Assembly: GCA_934141145.1 (NCBI GenBank)
Contig: CAKPCA010000002.1
Coordinates: 1-64,000 of the forward strand
Reading direction: 5' to 3'
DNA from: an uncultured Bacilli bacterium
Lineage (GTDB): Bacteria > Bacillota_I > Bacilli_A > RF39 > UBA660
Length of the DNA: 64,000 nt
Shown here: positions 7,742 through 15,831 of the stretch, in pieces
Numbering within the stretch: the stretch's first letter is position 1
Layout: every line of letters begins with the position of its first letter
Notes under the pieces: model-generated
Seen by the model: only the letters and a program-made list of their open reading frames with translations
Told to the model about the DNA's origin: nothing
Database searches by the model: none
Position numbers and translations under genes: made by a program

Positions 7742-8677
7742 TTAATTAAATTGCAAATACCAAATACTAAAATATATTAATATCATAAGTCCAGATAATA
7801 ATATTTGTACTATTTTATTATTTTTCTTTAAAATTAAACTAATAACTAATAAGAAAGTTGTAACGATACCACCAATTACATACATCATTGTATATGAATC
7901 AGAATAACTATATATATGGGACTCTTTTACAAATATATCTGATATTGCTAGTACTAAAAAATTAAATATATTACTACCAAGCATATTTGATGCGGCCATA
8001 TTAAAATTACCTAGTTTTAATAAAGAAAAAGTTGTAACTACTTCTGGAAGACTTGTAGTAATACCAAGAAGCATTGCACCTATTGAACTAGATGAAAAAC
8101 TAGGATACATATGTGCTATTTTATCTGCTTCTTTTGTAAGCATTATACTTAGAAATACCATTACAACTGCAGTTAATATAAATTTTATAAATACATAGTT
8201 TACTTTTTTATCAGGTTCTTCATTACTTTCTTCATCTTTATTTTTTAATACTGAAATCATATATATTAAATATGCACAGAATAAGAAAAATGTAACAAAA
8301 TTAATAAATATATTATTAGTACCTAGTACTATAAATATATAATCTGTTATTAAGATTAAGCATTCAAATATATATTTTCTAGAAGTATTTTTAAAAACAT
8401 CTTTCTTAAAGAAATATATATTATATACAGCAAGTATAAATACATTAAACATATTACTACCGACTATATCTCCAAAAGAAAGTGCAGCATTATCAATTAC
8501 TACTGCGGACACACTTGTAACAAATTCAGGAAGACTTGTTATAGATGCTATCAAAAGTCCACCTACAAAAGCTGCACCTACCTTTGTTTGTTTTGTAATT
8601 TTATCACCATAATATGATAATCTAATACTTAAAATAACAGTTAAAAATGCAAGTAATAAAAAAAATATTCCGTCCAA
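7742..8677 (-). CDS. Cation/Ca2+ exchanger (CaCA family) membrane protein
   Basis: The 311-residue protein has about ten hydrophobic helices in two homologous halves. Each half holds the alpha-repeat motif: ASITSLPEFVTSVSAV with GDIVGSNMFN in the first and GITTSLPEVVTTFSLL with NMLGSNIFN in the second. The glutamates in SLPE and the GSN motifs form the cation site in NCX-type antiporters, so it probably exports Ca2+ (or exchanges K+/Na+) in exchange for Na+ or H+. The start is TTG at 8677, nine bases after GAGG; an ATG a few bases upstream is in another frame. It lies between eno and secG. Confidence 0.9.
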   Translation of the reverse strand: MDGIFFLLLAFLTVILSIRLSYYGDKITKQTKVGAAFVGGLLIASITSLPEFVTSVSAVVIDNAALSFGDIVGSNMFNVFILAVYNIYFFKKDVFKNTSRKYIFECLILITDYIFIVLGTNNIFINFVTFFLFCAYLIYMISVLKNKDEESNEEPDKKVNYVFIKFILTAVVMVFLSIMLTKEADKIAHMYPSFSSSSIGAMLLGITTSLPEVVTTFSLLKLGNFNMAASNMLGSNIFNFLVLAISDIFVKESHIYSYSDSYTMMYVIGGIVTTFLLVISLILKKNNKIVQILLSGLMILIYFSIWYLQFN

Positions 8678-8728
8678 ACATACTCACCTCTAAAATAGTA
8701 TATTATTACTTTGGACAAAATATTTATA

Positions 8729-9961
8729 TTATCTATTTATTTCTTCATATATTCTAAGAAGTCTATTATATTTACATACTCTATCTGTTCTTGATAATGA
8801 ACCTGTTTTTATTTGACCCATATTAAGACCTACTGCTAAATCTGCAATAAATGTATCTTCTGTTTCACCACTTCTATGAGATATAATTGTTTTATAATTA
8901 TTTTTCTTAGCAAGACTTATTGTTTCAAATGCTTCAGTTACTGTACCTATTTGATTTAATTTAATAAGAATTGCATTACCTGCTTTTTCATTGATACCTC
9001 TTTGAAGTAATTCTTTATTTGTAGTAAAGAAATCATCTCCGACTAATTGAACTCTATCACCAATTCTTTTAGTTAGTTTTGCAAATCCTTCAAAATCATT
9101 TTCTTCTAAAGGATCTTCTATAGATACTACTGGATACTTATTTACTAAATCTTCATAGTAATTAATTAATTCTTCTTTACTCATTTTTTTACCATCTGAG
9201 AAACAATACATATTAGCACTTTCATCATAAAACTCTGATGCGGCTACATCAAGACCTAGTTTAACATCAACTCCTGGTGTATATCCTGCTTCTTTTATTG
9301 CAAGCATTATGTAGTCAAGTGCTTCATAATTAGAAGATAAATTTGGTGCAAATCCACCTTCATCACCAACAGATGTATTATATCCATTATTTTTTAATAC
9401 TTTCTTTAAATGATGAAATACTTCAGCACCTGTTCTAATTCTTTCTTTAAAATCTTTATTTTGTGGTAAAATCATAAATTCTTGGAAATCAAGCATATTA
9501 TCTGCATGTGCTCCTCCATTTAGAATATTCATCATTGGGTATGGCAATTCTTTACCATCACCAACATATTCATAAAGTTCCATATCATGTTCTATTGCTG
9601 CTGCTTTTAAACATGCAAGTGATACTGCAAGCATAGCATTAGCACCTAAATTACTTTTTGTTTTAGTACCATCTAATACTATCATAGCATTATCTATTTC
9701 TTCTTGATTAGATACTTCCATATTAATTATTTCTTTAGAAATTATATTATTAACATTATTTACAGCTTTAGTAACACCTTTACCCATATATCTAGCATCA
9801 TTATCTCTTAGTTCAAGTGCTTCATTACTACCAGTAGATGCTCCACTAGGAACGCTAGCTCTTCCAAGCGCACCACCTTCTGTTAATACATCTGCTTCTA
9901 CAGTAGGATTACCTCTTGAATCTAATATTTCTCTTGCTCTTACTTCAATTATTTTACTCAA
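8729..9961 (-). CDS. eno: Enolase
   Basis: The 410-residue product starts SKIIEVRAREILDSRGNPTV and contains SVGDEGGFAPNL, the metal ligand segment SIEDPLEENDF, VGDDFFTTN, and the active-site ISHRSGETEDTFIAD. It converts 2-phosphoglycerate to phosphoenolpyruvate in glycolysis. I take the TTG at 9961 as start because it has GGAGG nine bases upstream and gives the family N terminus; the ATG at 9979 lies before the ribosome binding site. It is about 20 residues shorter than the usual 430, mostly from loops. It has its own promoter. Confidence 0.97.
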   Translation of the reverse strand: MSKIIEVRAREILDSRGNPTVEADVLTEGGALGRASVPSGASTGSNEALELRDNDARYMGKGVTKAVNNVNNIISKEIINMEVSNQEEIDNAMIVLDGTKTKSNLGANAMLAVSLACLKAAAIEHDMELYEYVGDGKELPYPMMNILNGGAHADNMLDFQEFMILPQNKDFKERIRTGAEVFHHLKKVLKNNGYNTSVGDEGGFAPNLSSNYEALDYIMLAIKEAGYTPGVDVKLGLDVAASEFYDESANMYCFSDGKKMSKEELINYYEDLVNKYPVVSIEDPLEENDFEGFAKLTKRIGDRVQLVGDDFFTTNKELLQRGINEKAGNAILIKLNQIGTVTEAFETISLAKKNNYKTIISHRSGETEDTFIADLAVGLNMGQIKTGSLSRTDRVCKYNRLLRIYEEINR

Positions 9962-9983
9962 ATTTATTCGCCTCCACATATTA

Positions 9984-10012
9984 ATTATACACCTACTATT
10001 TTTTTATAACAA
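9984..10012 (-). promoter_or_regulatory. Promoter of eno
   Basis: Minus-strand TTGTTA and TATAAT are 17 bases apart, leaving a leader of roughly 15-20 bases before the TTG start of eno. Confidence 0.55.
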
Positions 10013-10105
10013 AAAAAGTATAAGAAAAATGTAAAATAAAAGTATAATCTTTATAATATTTAAAGTATATGTTATAATATTTATGCAAATGTAAGGAGTA
10101 ATATT

Positions 10106-11368
10106 ATGGAAATAGTTCAATTAACAAAAGAAGAATTTGATTCATATGCAGAAAATCATCCAAGTAAAAACTTCTATCAAACATCCGCTTATGGTATGTT
10201 AATGGATAGACATTCTTTTGATGATTATTATTTAGCAATGAAAGATGAAAGTGGAAATATAAAATGTGCAACATTAATTCTTATTGATAAAGTTTTTTTA
10301 GGATATAAATGGGGTTACTGCCCAAGAGGTTATTTAATTGATTTTAATGATACAGAACTATTAAAAACTTTTACAACCTTACTAAAAGAATTCTTAAAGA
10401 AAAGAAATTTTATGTTTGTTAAAATAGATCCATATATTATCTATAAATCAAGAGATAAAAAAGGAAAAGAAATTCCTGGTATTGATAATTCTAAAATTGT
10501 AAATGATTTATTAAGTTTAGGATATGAACATACTGGATTTAATTTAAATTTTGAAAACTTAAAACCAAGATGGAATGCAGTTATAACTACAGATGAATTA
10601 GATCCTATATTTTCTAGATTTAACAAAGAAACTAGAAATAAAATAAGAAAAGCTGATAAAATGGGACTTCAAGTTGTAAAAGGTGGACCAGAAAATGTTA
10701 GAGAATTTTATTCTTTAATTGATAAAAAACATTCTAGAAAATTAAATTATTATCTAGATATGTTTGAAATTTTAGGTAAAAAAGATATGTTTGAAATATA
10801 TTTTGCGGTATTAAATACTGCTAAATATGTAGAAAATAGTAAAAATCTTTTTGAAGCAGAAGAAAAAAGAAATAATGAAATTAATGAGGAATTAGAAGCA
10901 AATATAAGTAGTAATAATACTGCAAATATAATAAAGAGAAAAATGGATTCTGATGCAATATTAAATAATTATAAACAAAATATTATTAATGCGACTAATT
11001 TATATAAAGAATATCCAAGTGGTGTCGTAATTGGTGCTAATGCAATAATTAAATATAATAATGAAATATTTTTCCTAATTGACGGATATAAAAATGAATT
11101 TAAAGGATATTGTCCTAATCATTATTTAAAATATCAAATAATAGAAAGATATAGACAACAAGGATATACAAGAATGCATTTAAATGGCATTTCTGGTGAT
11201 TTTACTAAAGGTAGTACATATTATGGTTTAACTAGATTTAAACTTGGATTTGCGGCTAATATAGAGGAATATATTGGAGAATTTACTTTAGTCATTAATA
11301 AAGGGAAATATAATAGATTTAAGAAAATAAATCCTATTAGAAATTGGTTAAATCAACCAATAGCATAA
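10106..11368 (+). CDS. FemAB-family peptidoglycan bridge aminoacyltransferase
   Basis: The 420-residue product has the FemA/FemX fold signature: an N-terminal acceptor domain beginning with FYQTSAYGMLMDRHSFDD, KDESGNIKCATLILI, and a second GNAT-like domain with GYCPNHYLKYQIIERYRQQG and LNGISGDFTKGSTYYGLTRFK. A charged helical insert of about 60 residues (near 245-305) fits the coiled-coil arm of these enzymes. They use aminoacyl-tRNA to build the interpeptide bridge on lipid II; which amino acid is added cannot be told. It implies a real cell wall. AAGGAG precedes the ATG. It is one of only two genes left of the origin that run against the replication fork. Confidence 0.9.
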   Translation: MEIVQLTKEEFDSYAENHPSKNFYQTSAYGMLMDRHSFDDYYLAMKDESGNIKCATLILIDKVFLGYKWGYCPRGYLIDFNDTELLKTFTTLLKEFLKKRNFMFVKIDPYIIYKSRDKKGKEIPGIDNSKIVNDLLSLGYEHTGFNLNFENLKPRWNAVITTDELDPIFSRFNKETRNKIRKADKMGLQVVKGGPENVREFYSLIDKKHSRKLNYYLDMFEILGKKDMFEIYFAVLNTAKYVENSKNLFEAEEKRNNEINEELEANISSNNTANIIKRKMDSDAILNNYKQNIINATNLYKEYPSGVVIGANAIIKYNNEIFFLIDGYKNEFKGYCPNHYLKYQIIERYRQQGYTRMHLNGISGDFTKGSTYYGLTRFKLGFAANIEEYIGEFTLVINKGKYNRFKKINPIRNWLNQPIA

Positions 11369-11370
11369 AA

Positions 11371-11398
11371 AAAATAACATTCAATTGAATGTTATTTT
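11371..11398. terminator. Bidirectional terminator between the FemAB gene and tuf
   Basis: A perfect palindrome centred at 11384/11385 (aataacattcaa and its complement) is flanked by an A-run on the left and a T-run on the right, so it can end transcription from both converging genes. Confidence 0.85.
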
Positions 11399-11405
11399 TT
11401 TATTA

Positions 11406-12590
11406 TTATTTATCGATTTTTGTTACGATACCAGCACCAACTGTTCTACCACCTTCACGAATAGAGAACTTAGTTCCTTCTTCAAGAGCGATAGGAGCAA
11501 TTAATTCAACATGCATCTTAACATTATCACCAGGCATAACCATTTCAGTTCCTTCTGGTAATGTTACAACACCTGTAACGTCAGTAGTTCTGAAATAGAA
11601 TTGTGGACGATAATTTGAGAAGAATGGAGTATGTCTTCCGCCTTCCTCTTTACTTAATACATAAACTTCACATTCGAATGTTGTATGTGGAGTAACTGTA
11701 CCAGGTTTTGCAAGTACTTGACCTCTTTGTACTTCTTCTCTTGAAATACCACGAAGTAATACACCAGCGTTATCTCCTGCTTCAGCGTAATCTAATTGTT
11801 TACGGAACATTTCGATACCTGTAACTACAGTTTTCTTAGTATCATGTAAACCAACGATTTCAACTTCATCATTAAGTTTTAATTGACCTCTTTCAACACG
11901 TCCTGTAACAACTGTTCCACGACCAGTGATTGTAAATACGTCTTCGATACTCATTAAGAATGGTTTTTCAGTATCTCTTTCTGGAGTTGGAATCCATTCA
12001 TCAACTGCATCTAATAATTCGTCGATTTTTTCTTCATATTTTTGATCTCCTTCAAGAGCTTTTAAAGCTGATCCGAAGATAAATGGAGTATTGTCACCAT
12101 CAAATCCATATTGATTTAATAATTCTCTAACATCCATTTCTACTAATTCTAGCATTTCTGGATCATCAACCATATCACATTTGTTAATGAATACTACCAT
12201 TCTAGGAACACCAACTTGACCAGCAAGTAAGATATGTTCTCTTGTTTGTGCCATAGCACCATCTGTTGCAGCTATAACTAGTATAGCACCATCCATTTGA
12301 GCAGCACCTGTGATCATGTTTTTAACATAGTCAGCGTGTCCTGGACAGTCAACGTGTGCATAGTGACGTTTGTCTGTTTCATATTCAACGTGTGCAGTAT
12401 TGATAGTTATACCACGTTCTCTTTCTTCTGGAGCTTTATCGATATCTGCATAGTCTTCGAATTTTGCATAACCTTTTTCTGCTTGTCTTTTAGTGATAGC
12501 AGCAGTTAAAGTTGTTTTACCATGGTCTACGTGTCCAATTGTACCAATGTTAACATGTGGTTTTCCACGGTTAAATTTTTCTTTTGCCAT
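11406..12590 (-). CDS. tuf: Elongation factor Tu
   Basis: The 394-residue GTPase has the G1 motif GHVDHGKTT, DCPGHADY, NKCDMVDD and GSALK, then the two beta-barrel domains ending in REGGRTVGAGIVTKI. It delivers aminoacyl-tRNA to the ribosome and also tmRNA-SmpB. AGGAGG precedes the start. It is the last gene of the rpsL-rpsG-fusA-tuf string but has its own promoter and a strong terminator after it. Codon use is more GC-rich than the surroundings, as expected for a highly expressed gene. Confidence 0.99.
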   Translation of the reverse strand: MAKEKFNRGKPHVNIGTIGHVDHGKTTLTAAITKRQAEKGYAKFEDYADIDKAPEERERGITINTAHVEYETDKRHYAHVDCPGHADYVKNMITGAAQMDGAILVIAATDGAMAQTREHILLAGQVGVPRMVVFINKCDMVDDPEMLELVEMDVRELLNQYGFDGDNTPFIFGSALKALEGDQKYEEKIDELLDAVDEWIPTPERDTEKPFLMSIEDVFTITGRGTVVTGRVERGQLKLNDEVEIVGLHDTKKTVVTGIEMFRKQLDYAEAGDNAGVLLRGISREEVQRGQVLAKPGTVTPHTTFECEVYVLSKEEGGRHTPFFSNYRPQFYFRTTDVTGVVTLPEGTEMVMPGDNVKMHVELIAPIALEEGTKFSIREGGRTVGAGIVTKIDK

Positions 12591-12623
12591 TGTATATTTC
12601 CTCCTTTTTTAATGTACAAAAAT

Positions 12624-12652
12624 ATTTTATCTAATTCTTGAAAAAATATCAA
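12624..12652 (-). promoter_or_regulatory. Promoter in the fusA-tuf gap
   Basis: Minus-strand TTGATA and TAAAAT are 17 bases apart, about 35 bases before the tuf ribosome binding site. It would let tuf be expressed apart from fusA. Confidence 0.5.
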
Positions 12653-12672
12653 GTCTTATTCAGTATATTATA

Positions 12673-14745
12673 CTAATTTTTACCCATTTTTTTAACTATT
12701 TCTTCAGTTATATTTCTAGGAACTTCTTCATAATGGTCAAATACCATTGTAAATTGTCCTCTACCTTGAGTATTAGATCTTAGCGATGTTACATAACCAA
12801 ACATTTCAGCAAGTGGTACCATAGCATCAATTGCAAGAGCATTACCTCTAGATTCTTGACCCATTGGTTTACCTCTTCTTGATGAAATATCACCCATAAC
12901 ATTTCCTAAATATTCTTCTGGAACTATTACTTGAACTTTCATTATAGGTTCTAGAAGAACTGGTTTACATTTATTTTTAGCTTCTTTTAATGCCATAGAT
13001 GCAGCTATTTTAAATGCCATTTCTGATGAGTCAACATCATGATATGATCCATCAAATAATGTAGCTTTTACATCTATCATTGGGAATCCAGCTAAAATAC
13101 CTGTTTGCATAGCTTCTTGAAGTCCTTTATCAGTTACTGGTATATATTCTCTTGGAACAACACCACCAACGATAGCGTCAACGAATTCATATCCTTTATC
13201 TGGATTTGGTTCAAATTTAACCCAAACATGTCCGTATTGTCCACGTCCACCAGATTGTTTAATATATTTACCTTCACAGTCACCTGCTTGAGTAATTGTT
13301 TCACGATATGATACTTGTGGTTGACCAATATTTGCTTCTACACCAAATTCTCTCTTCATTCTATCAACAATGATATCAAGGTGAAGTTCACCCATACCTG
13401 CGATAATAGTTTGACCAGTTTCTGGATTTGTAGATGCTCTAAATGTTGGATCTTCTTCTGCTAATTTTTGAAGTGCTAGACCCATTTTATCTTGATCACT
13501 TTTTGATTTTGGTTCAACAGTAAGTTCAATAACTGGTTCTGGGAATTCCATTGATTCAAGTATACATGCATGTTTTTCATCACATAATGTATCACCTGTT
13601 GTTGTATTCTTAAGACCTACAGCAGCAGCTATATCACCAGTATAAACTTCTGATATTTCAGTTCTTGTGTTAGCATGCATTTGAAGTATACGTCCAACTC
13701 TTTCTTTTACATCCTTAGTTGCATTAAGAACATATGAACCACTTGTTAATTTACCAGAGTAAACTCTAAAGAATGTTAATTTACCAACAAATGGATCAGT
13801 CATAACCTTGAATGCTAATGCTGAGAATGGTTCTGAATCTGATGGATGTCTTACTATTTCATTACCATCTTTATCTACACCTTTAATAGATGCAATATCA
13901 GTTGGAGCTGGTAAATAATCAATAACAGCATCAAGTAATAATTTAACACCTGTATTTTTATAAGCAGATCCACACATAACTGGGAAGAATTCTGCAGCAA
14001 GTGTTCCTTTTCTGATACATGATTTAATTTCTTCAATAGAAAGTTCTTCACCATTTAGGTATTTTTCCATGATTTCTTCATCATATTCAGCAACTGCTTC
14101 AATTAATTCATTACGTTTTTCCTCAACTAAATCTCTTAATTCTTCTGGAATTTCGATTTCTGTTGGATTTTCTTCTGGTTTTTCATCATATTTATAAGCC
14201 TTCATAGTAATGATATCTATAATGCCAGATAATTCATCACCTGCACCTATTGGCCATTCTATTGGTGCATAATTTACGCCTAATCTATCTTTAATAGTTT
14301 TTAAGCTATAATCAAAATCTGCTCCAGTTTTATCCATCTTATTAGCAAAGATAATACGAGGAACTTTAAATTCTGATGCTTGTCTCCATACTGTTTCAGT
14401 TTGTGGTTCAACACCAGCTTGTGCATCAATAAGTGCTACTGCACCATCAAGTACACGAAGTGATCTAGATACTTCTACTGTAAAATCTACGTGGCCTGGT
14501 GTATCAATTATATTATATCTATAACCTTTCCAGAAAGCAGTAGTTGCAGCAGATGTAATAGTTATACCACGTTCTTGTTCTTGTTCCATCCAGTCCATTT
14601 GTGAAGCACCATCATGAGTTTCACCAATTTTATGGATTTTATGAGTATGGAATAATATTCTCTCAGTTGTAGTTGTTTTACCGGCATCTATGTGAGCCAT
14701 AATACCGAAATTACGTGTTTTTTCTAAACTATATTCACGAGCCAT
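12673..14745 (-). CDS. fusA: Elongation factor G
   Basis: The 690-residue GTPase starts MAREYSLEKTRNFGIMAHID, with AHIDAGKTTTTERILF (G1), DTPGHVDFT (G3) and NKMDKTGADF (G4), followed by domains II-V including MGELHLDIIVDRMKREF and the C-terminal GYVTSLRSNTQGRG. It drives translocation of tRNA and mRNA. An upstream in-frame start at 14766 would overlap rpsG, while the ATG at 14745 has AAGGA at good spacing and matches the family N terminus. It lies 14 bases after rpsG in the str operon. Confidence 0.98.
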   Translation of the reverse strand: MAREYSLEKTRNFGIMAHIDAGKTTTTERILFHTHKIHKIGETHDGASQMDWMEQEQERGITITSAATTAFWKGYRYNIIDTPGHVDFTVEVSRSLRVLDGAVALIDAQAGVEPQTETVWRQASEFKVPRIIFANKMDKTGADFDYSLKTIKDRLGVNYAPIEWPIGAGDELSGIIDIITMKAYKYDEKPEENPTEIEIPEELRDLVEEKRNELIEAVAEYDEEIMEKYLNGEELSIEEIKSCIRKGTLAAEFFPVMCGSAYKNTGVKLLLDAVIDYLPAPTDIASIKGVDKDGNEIVRHPSDSEPFSALAFKVMTDPFVGKLTFFRVYSGKLTSGSYVLNATKDVKERVGRILQMHANTRTEISEVYTGDIAAAVGLKNTTTGDTLCDEKHACILESMEFPEPVIELTVEPKSKSDQDKMGLALQKLAEEDPTFRASTNPETGQTIIAGMGELHLDIIVDRMKREFGVEANIGQPQVSYRETITQAGDCEGKYIKQSGGRGQYGHVWVKFEPNPDKGYEFVDAIVGGVVPREYIPVTDKGLQEAMQTGILAGFPMIDVKATLFDGSYHDVDSSEMAFKIAASMALKEAKNKCKPVLLEPIMKVQVIVPEEYLGNVMGDISSRRGKPMGQESRGNALAIDAMVPLAEMFGYVTSLRSNTQGRGQFTMVFDHYEEVPRNITEEIVKKMGKN

Positions 14746-14759
14746 AATTATATCCTTTC

Positions 14760-15227
14760 CTACCATCTATAATGAGCAAATGCTTTATTAGCTTCTGCCA
14801 TTTTATGTGTATCTTCTTTTTTCTTGAATGCTGCACCTGTTTCATTTGATGCATCAATTATTTCATTAGCTAACTTTTCAGCCATTGATTTTCCGCCTCT
14901 ACTTCTAGCTGCGTTTACAAGCCAACGAAGTGCTAAAGCTTGAGCTCTTTCTGGTCTAACTTCAACTGGTACTTGATAGTTAGCTCCACCAACTCTTCTT
15001 GATTTAACTTCTAGAGATGGTGTAATGTTTTCTAATGCTTTAGTAAATACATCCATTGGATTTTCATTAGTTCTTTCTTGAACCATGTCAAATGCTTTAT
15101 AAACGATTGTTTGAGCTTTACCTCTCTTACCATCAAGCATTATTTGATTGATAAGTTTTGTTATAACTTTTGAGTTATATATTGGATCTGCTAAAACATC
15201 TCTTTTAACTGCACATCTTTTTCTCAT
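14760..15227 (-). CDS. rpsG: 30S ribosomal protein S7
   Basis: The 155-residue protein matches S7 throughout: VLADPIYNSKVITKLINQIM, LDGKRGKAQTIVYKAFD, RRVGGANYQVPVEVRPERA and the C-terminal THKMAEANKAFAHYRW. It is the primary 16S rRNA binder of the 30S head. It follows rpsL by 14 bases and precedes fusA by 14, in the standard str operon. AAGGAG precedes the ATG. Confidence 0.99.
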   Translation of the reverse strand: MRKRCAVKRDVLADPIYNSKVITKLINQIMLDGKRGKAQTIVYKAFDMVQERTNENPMDVFTKALENITPSLEVKSRRVGGANYQVPVEVRPERAQALALRWLVNAARSRGGKSMAEKLANEIIDASNETGAAFKKKEDTHKMAEANKAFAHYRW

Positions 15228-15241
15228 AGTTATCTCCTTTC

Positions 15242-15661
15242 TTATTTCTTAGCTTTTGGTTTTTTAGCGCCATATTTAGAACGACCTTGTTTTCTATCAT
15301 TAACTCCAGCTGTATCTAATGTTCCTCTTATTACGTGATAACGAACACCGATAAGGTCCTTAACACGTCCTCCACGAACTAGTACAACACTGTGTTCTTG
15401 TAAGTTATGTCCTTCACCTGGAATATAAGCATCTATTTCTTTACCATTACTTAATCTAACACGAGCATATTTACGTAATGCTGAGTTTGGTTTCTTAGGT
15501 GTCTTAGTTCCAACACGAGTACATACTCCACGTTTTTGTGGTGAAGCTGTTTCAGTAGTTTTTTTAGTTAAACTATTAAGTCTTACACCTAAAACTGGTG
15601 ATTTACTCTTTCTAACTTTACTTTGACGATTTTTACGTACTAATTGGTTAATTGTAGACAT
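15242..15661 (-). CDS. rpsL: 30S ribosomal protein S12
   Basis: The 139-residue protein starts MSTINQLVRKNRQSK and has RVGTKTPKKPNSALRKYARV, the decoding-centre loop, and GGRVKDLIGVRYHVIRG. The lysines of TPKKPNSALRK are as in streptomycin-sensitive species. The chosen ATG at 15661 has GGAG upstream; a longer frame starting at 15688 would include the ribosome binding site. It is the first gene of the str operon with a recognisable promoter upstream. Confidence 0.98.
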   Translation of the reverse strand: MSTINQLVRKNRQSKVRKSKSPVLGVRLNSLTKKTTETASPQKRGVCTRVGTKTPKKPNSALRKYARVRLSNGKEIDAYIPGEGHNLQEHSVVLVRGGRVKDLIGVRYHVIRGTLDTAGVNDRKQGRSKYGAKKPKAKK

Positions 15662-15759
15662 TATTTCGACTCCTTTCTTTACACACAACCTGGTGTTTCA
15701 ATTTTGATATAAATTAAAGTCTTGTAAATTAATACAAAACTTAATTAATCAGCATTAAT

Positions 15760-15789
15760 AATATAACACCATTTTGCTTTAAATGTCAA
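15760..15789 (-). promoter_or_regulatory. Promoter of the rpsL-rpsG-fusA operon
   Basis: Minus-strand TTGACA and TATATT are 18 bases apart, giving a leader of roughly 90 bases before rpsL. I see no obvious S12 or S7 autoregulatory fold in it. Confidence 0.6.
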
Positions 15790-15831
15790 TGATTTTTAGT
15801 CATTTCTATTAATTATATGATAAAAGGAAGA

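Noticed and set aside
13134..13328. Minus-strand 64-codon frame within fusA
   Set aside because: It is an out-of-frame shadow of the EF-G sequence.
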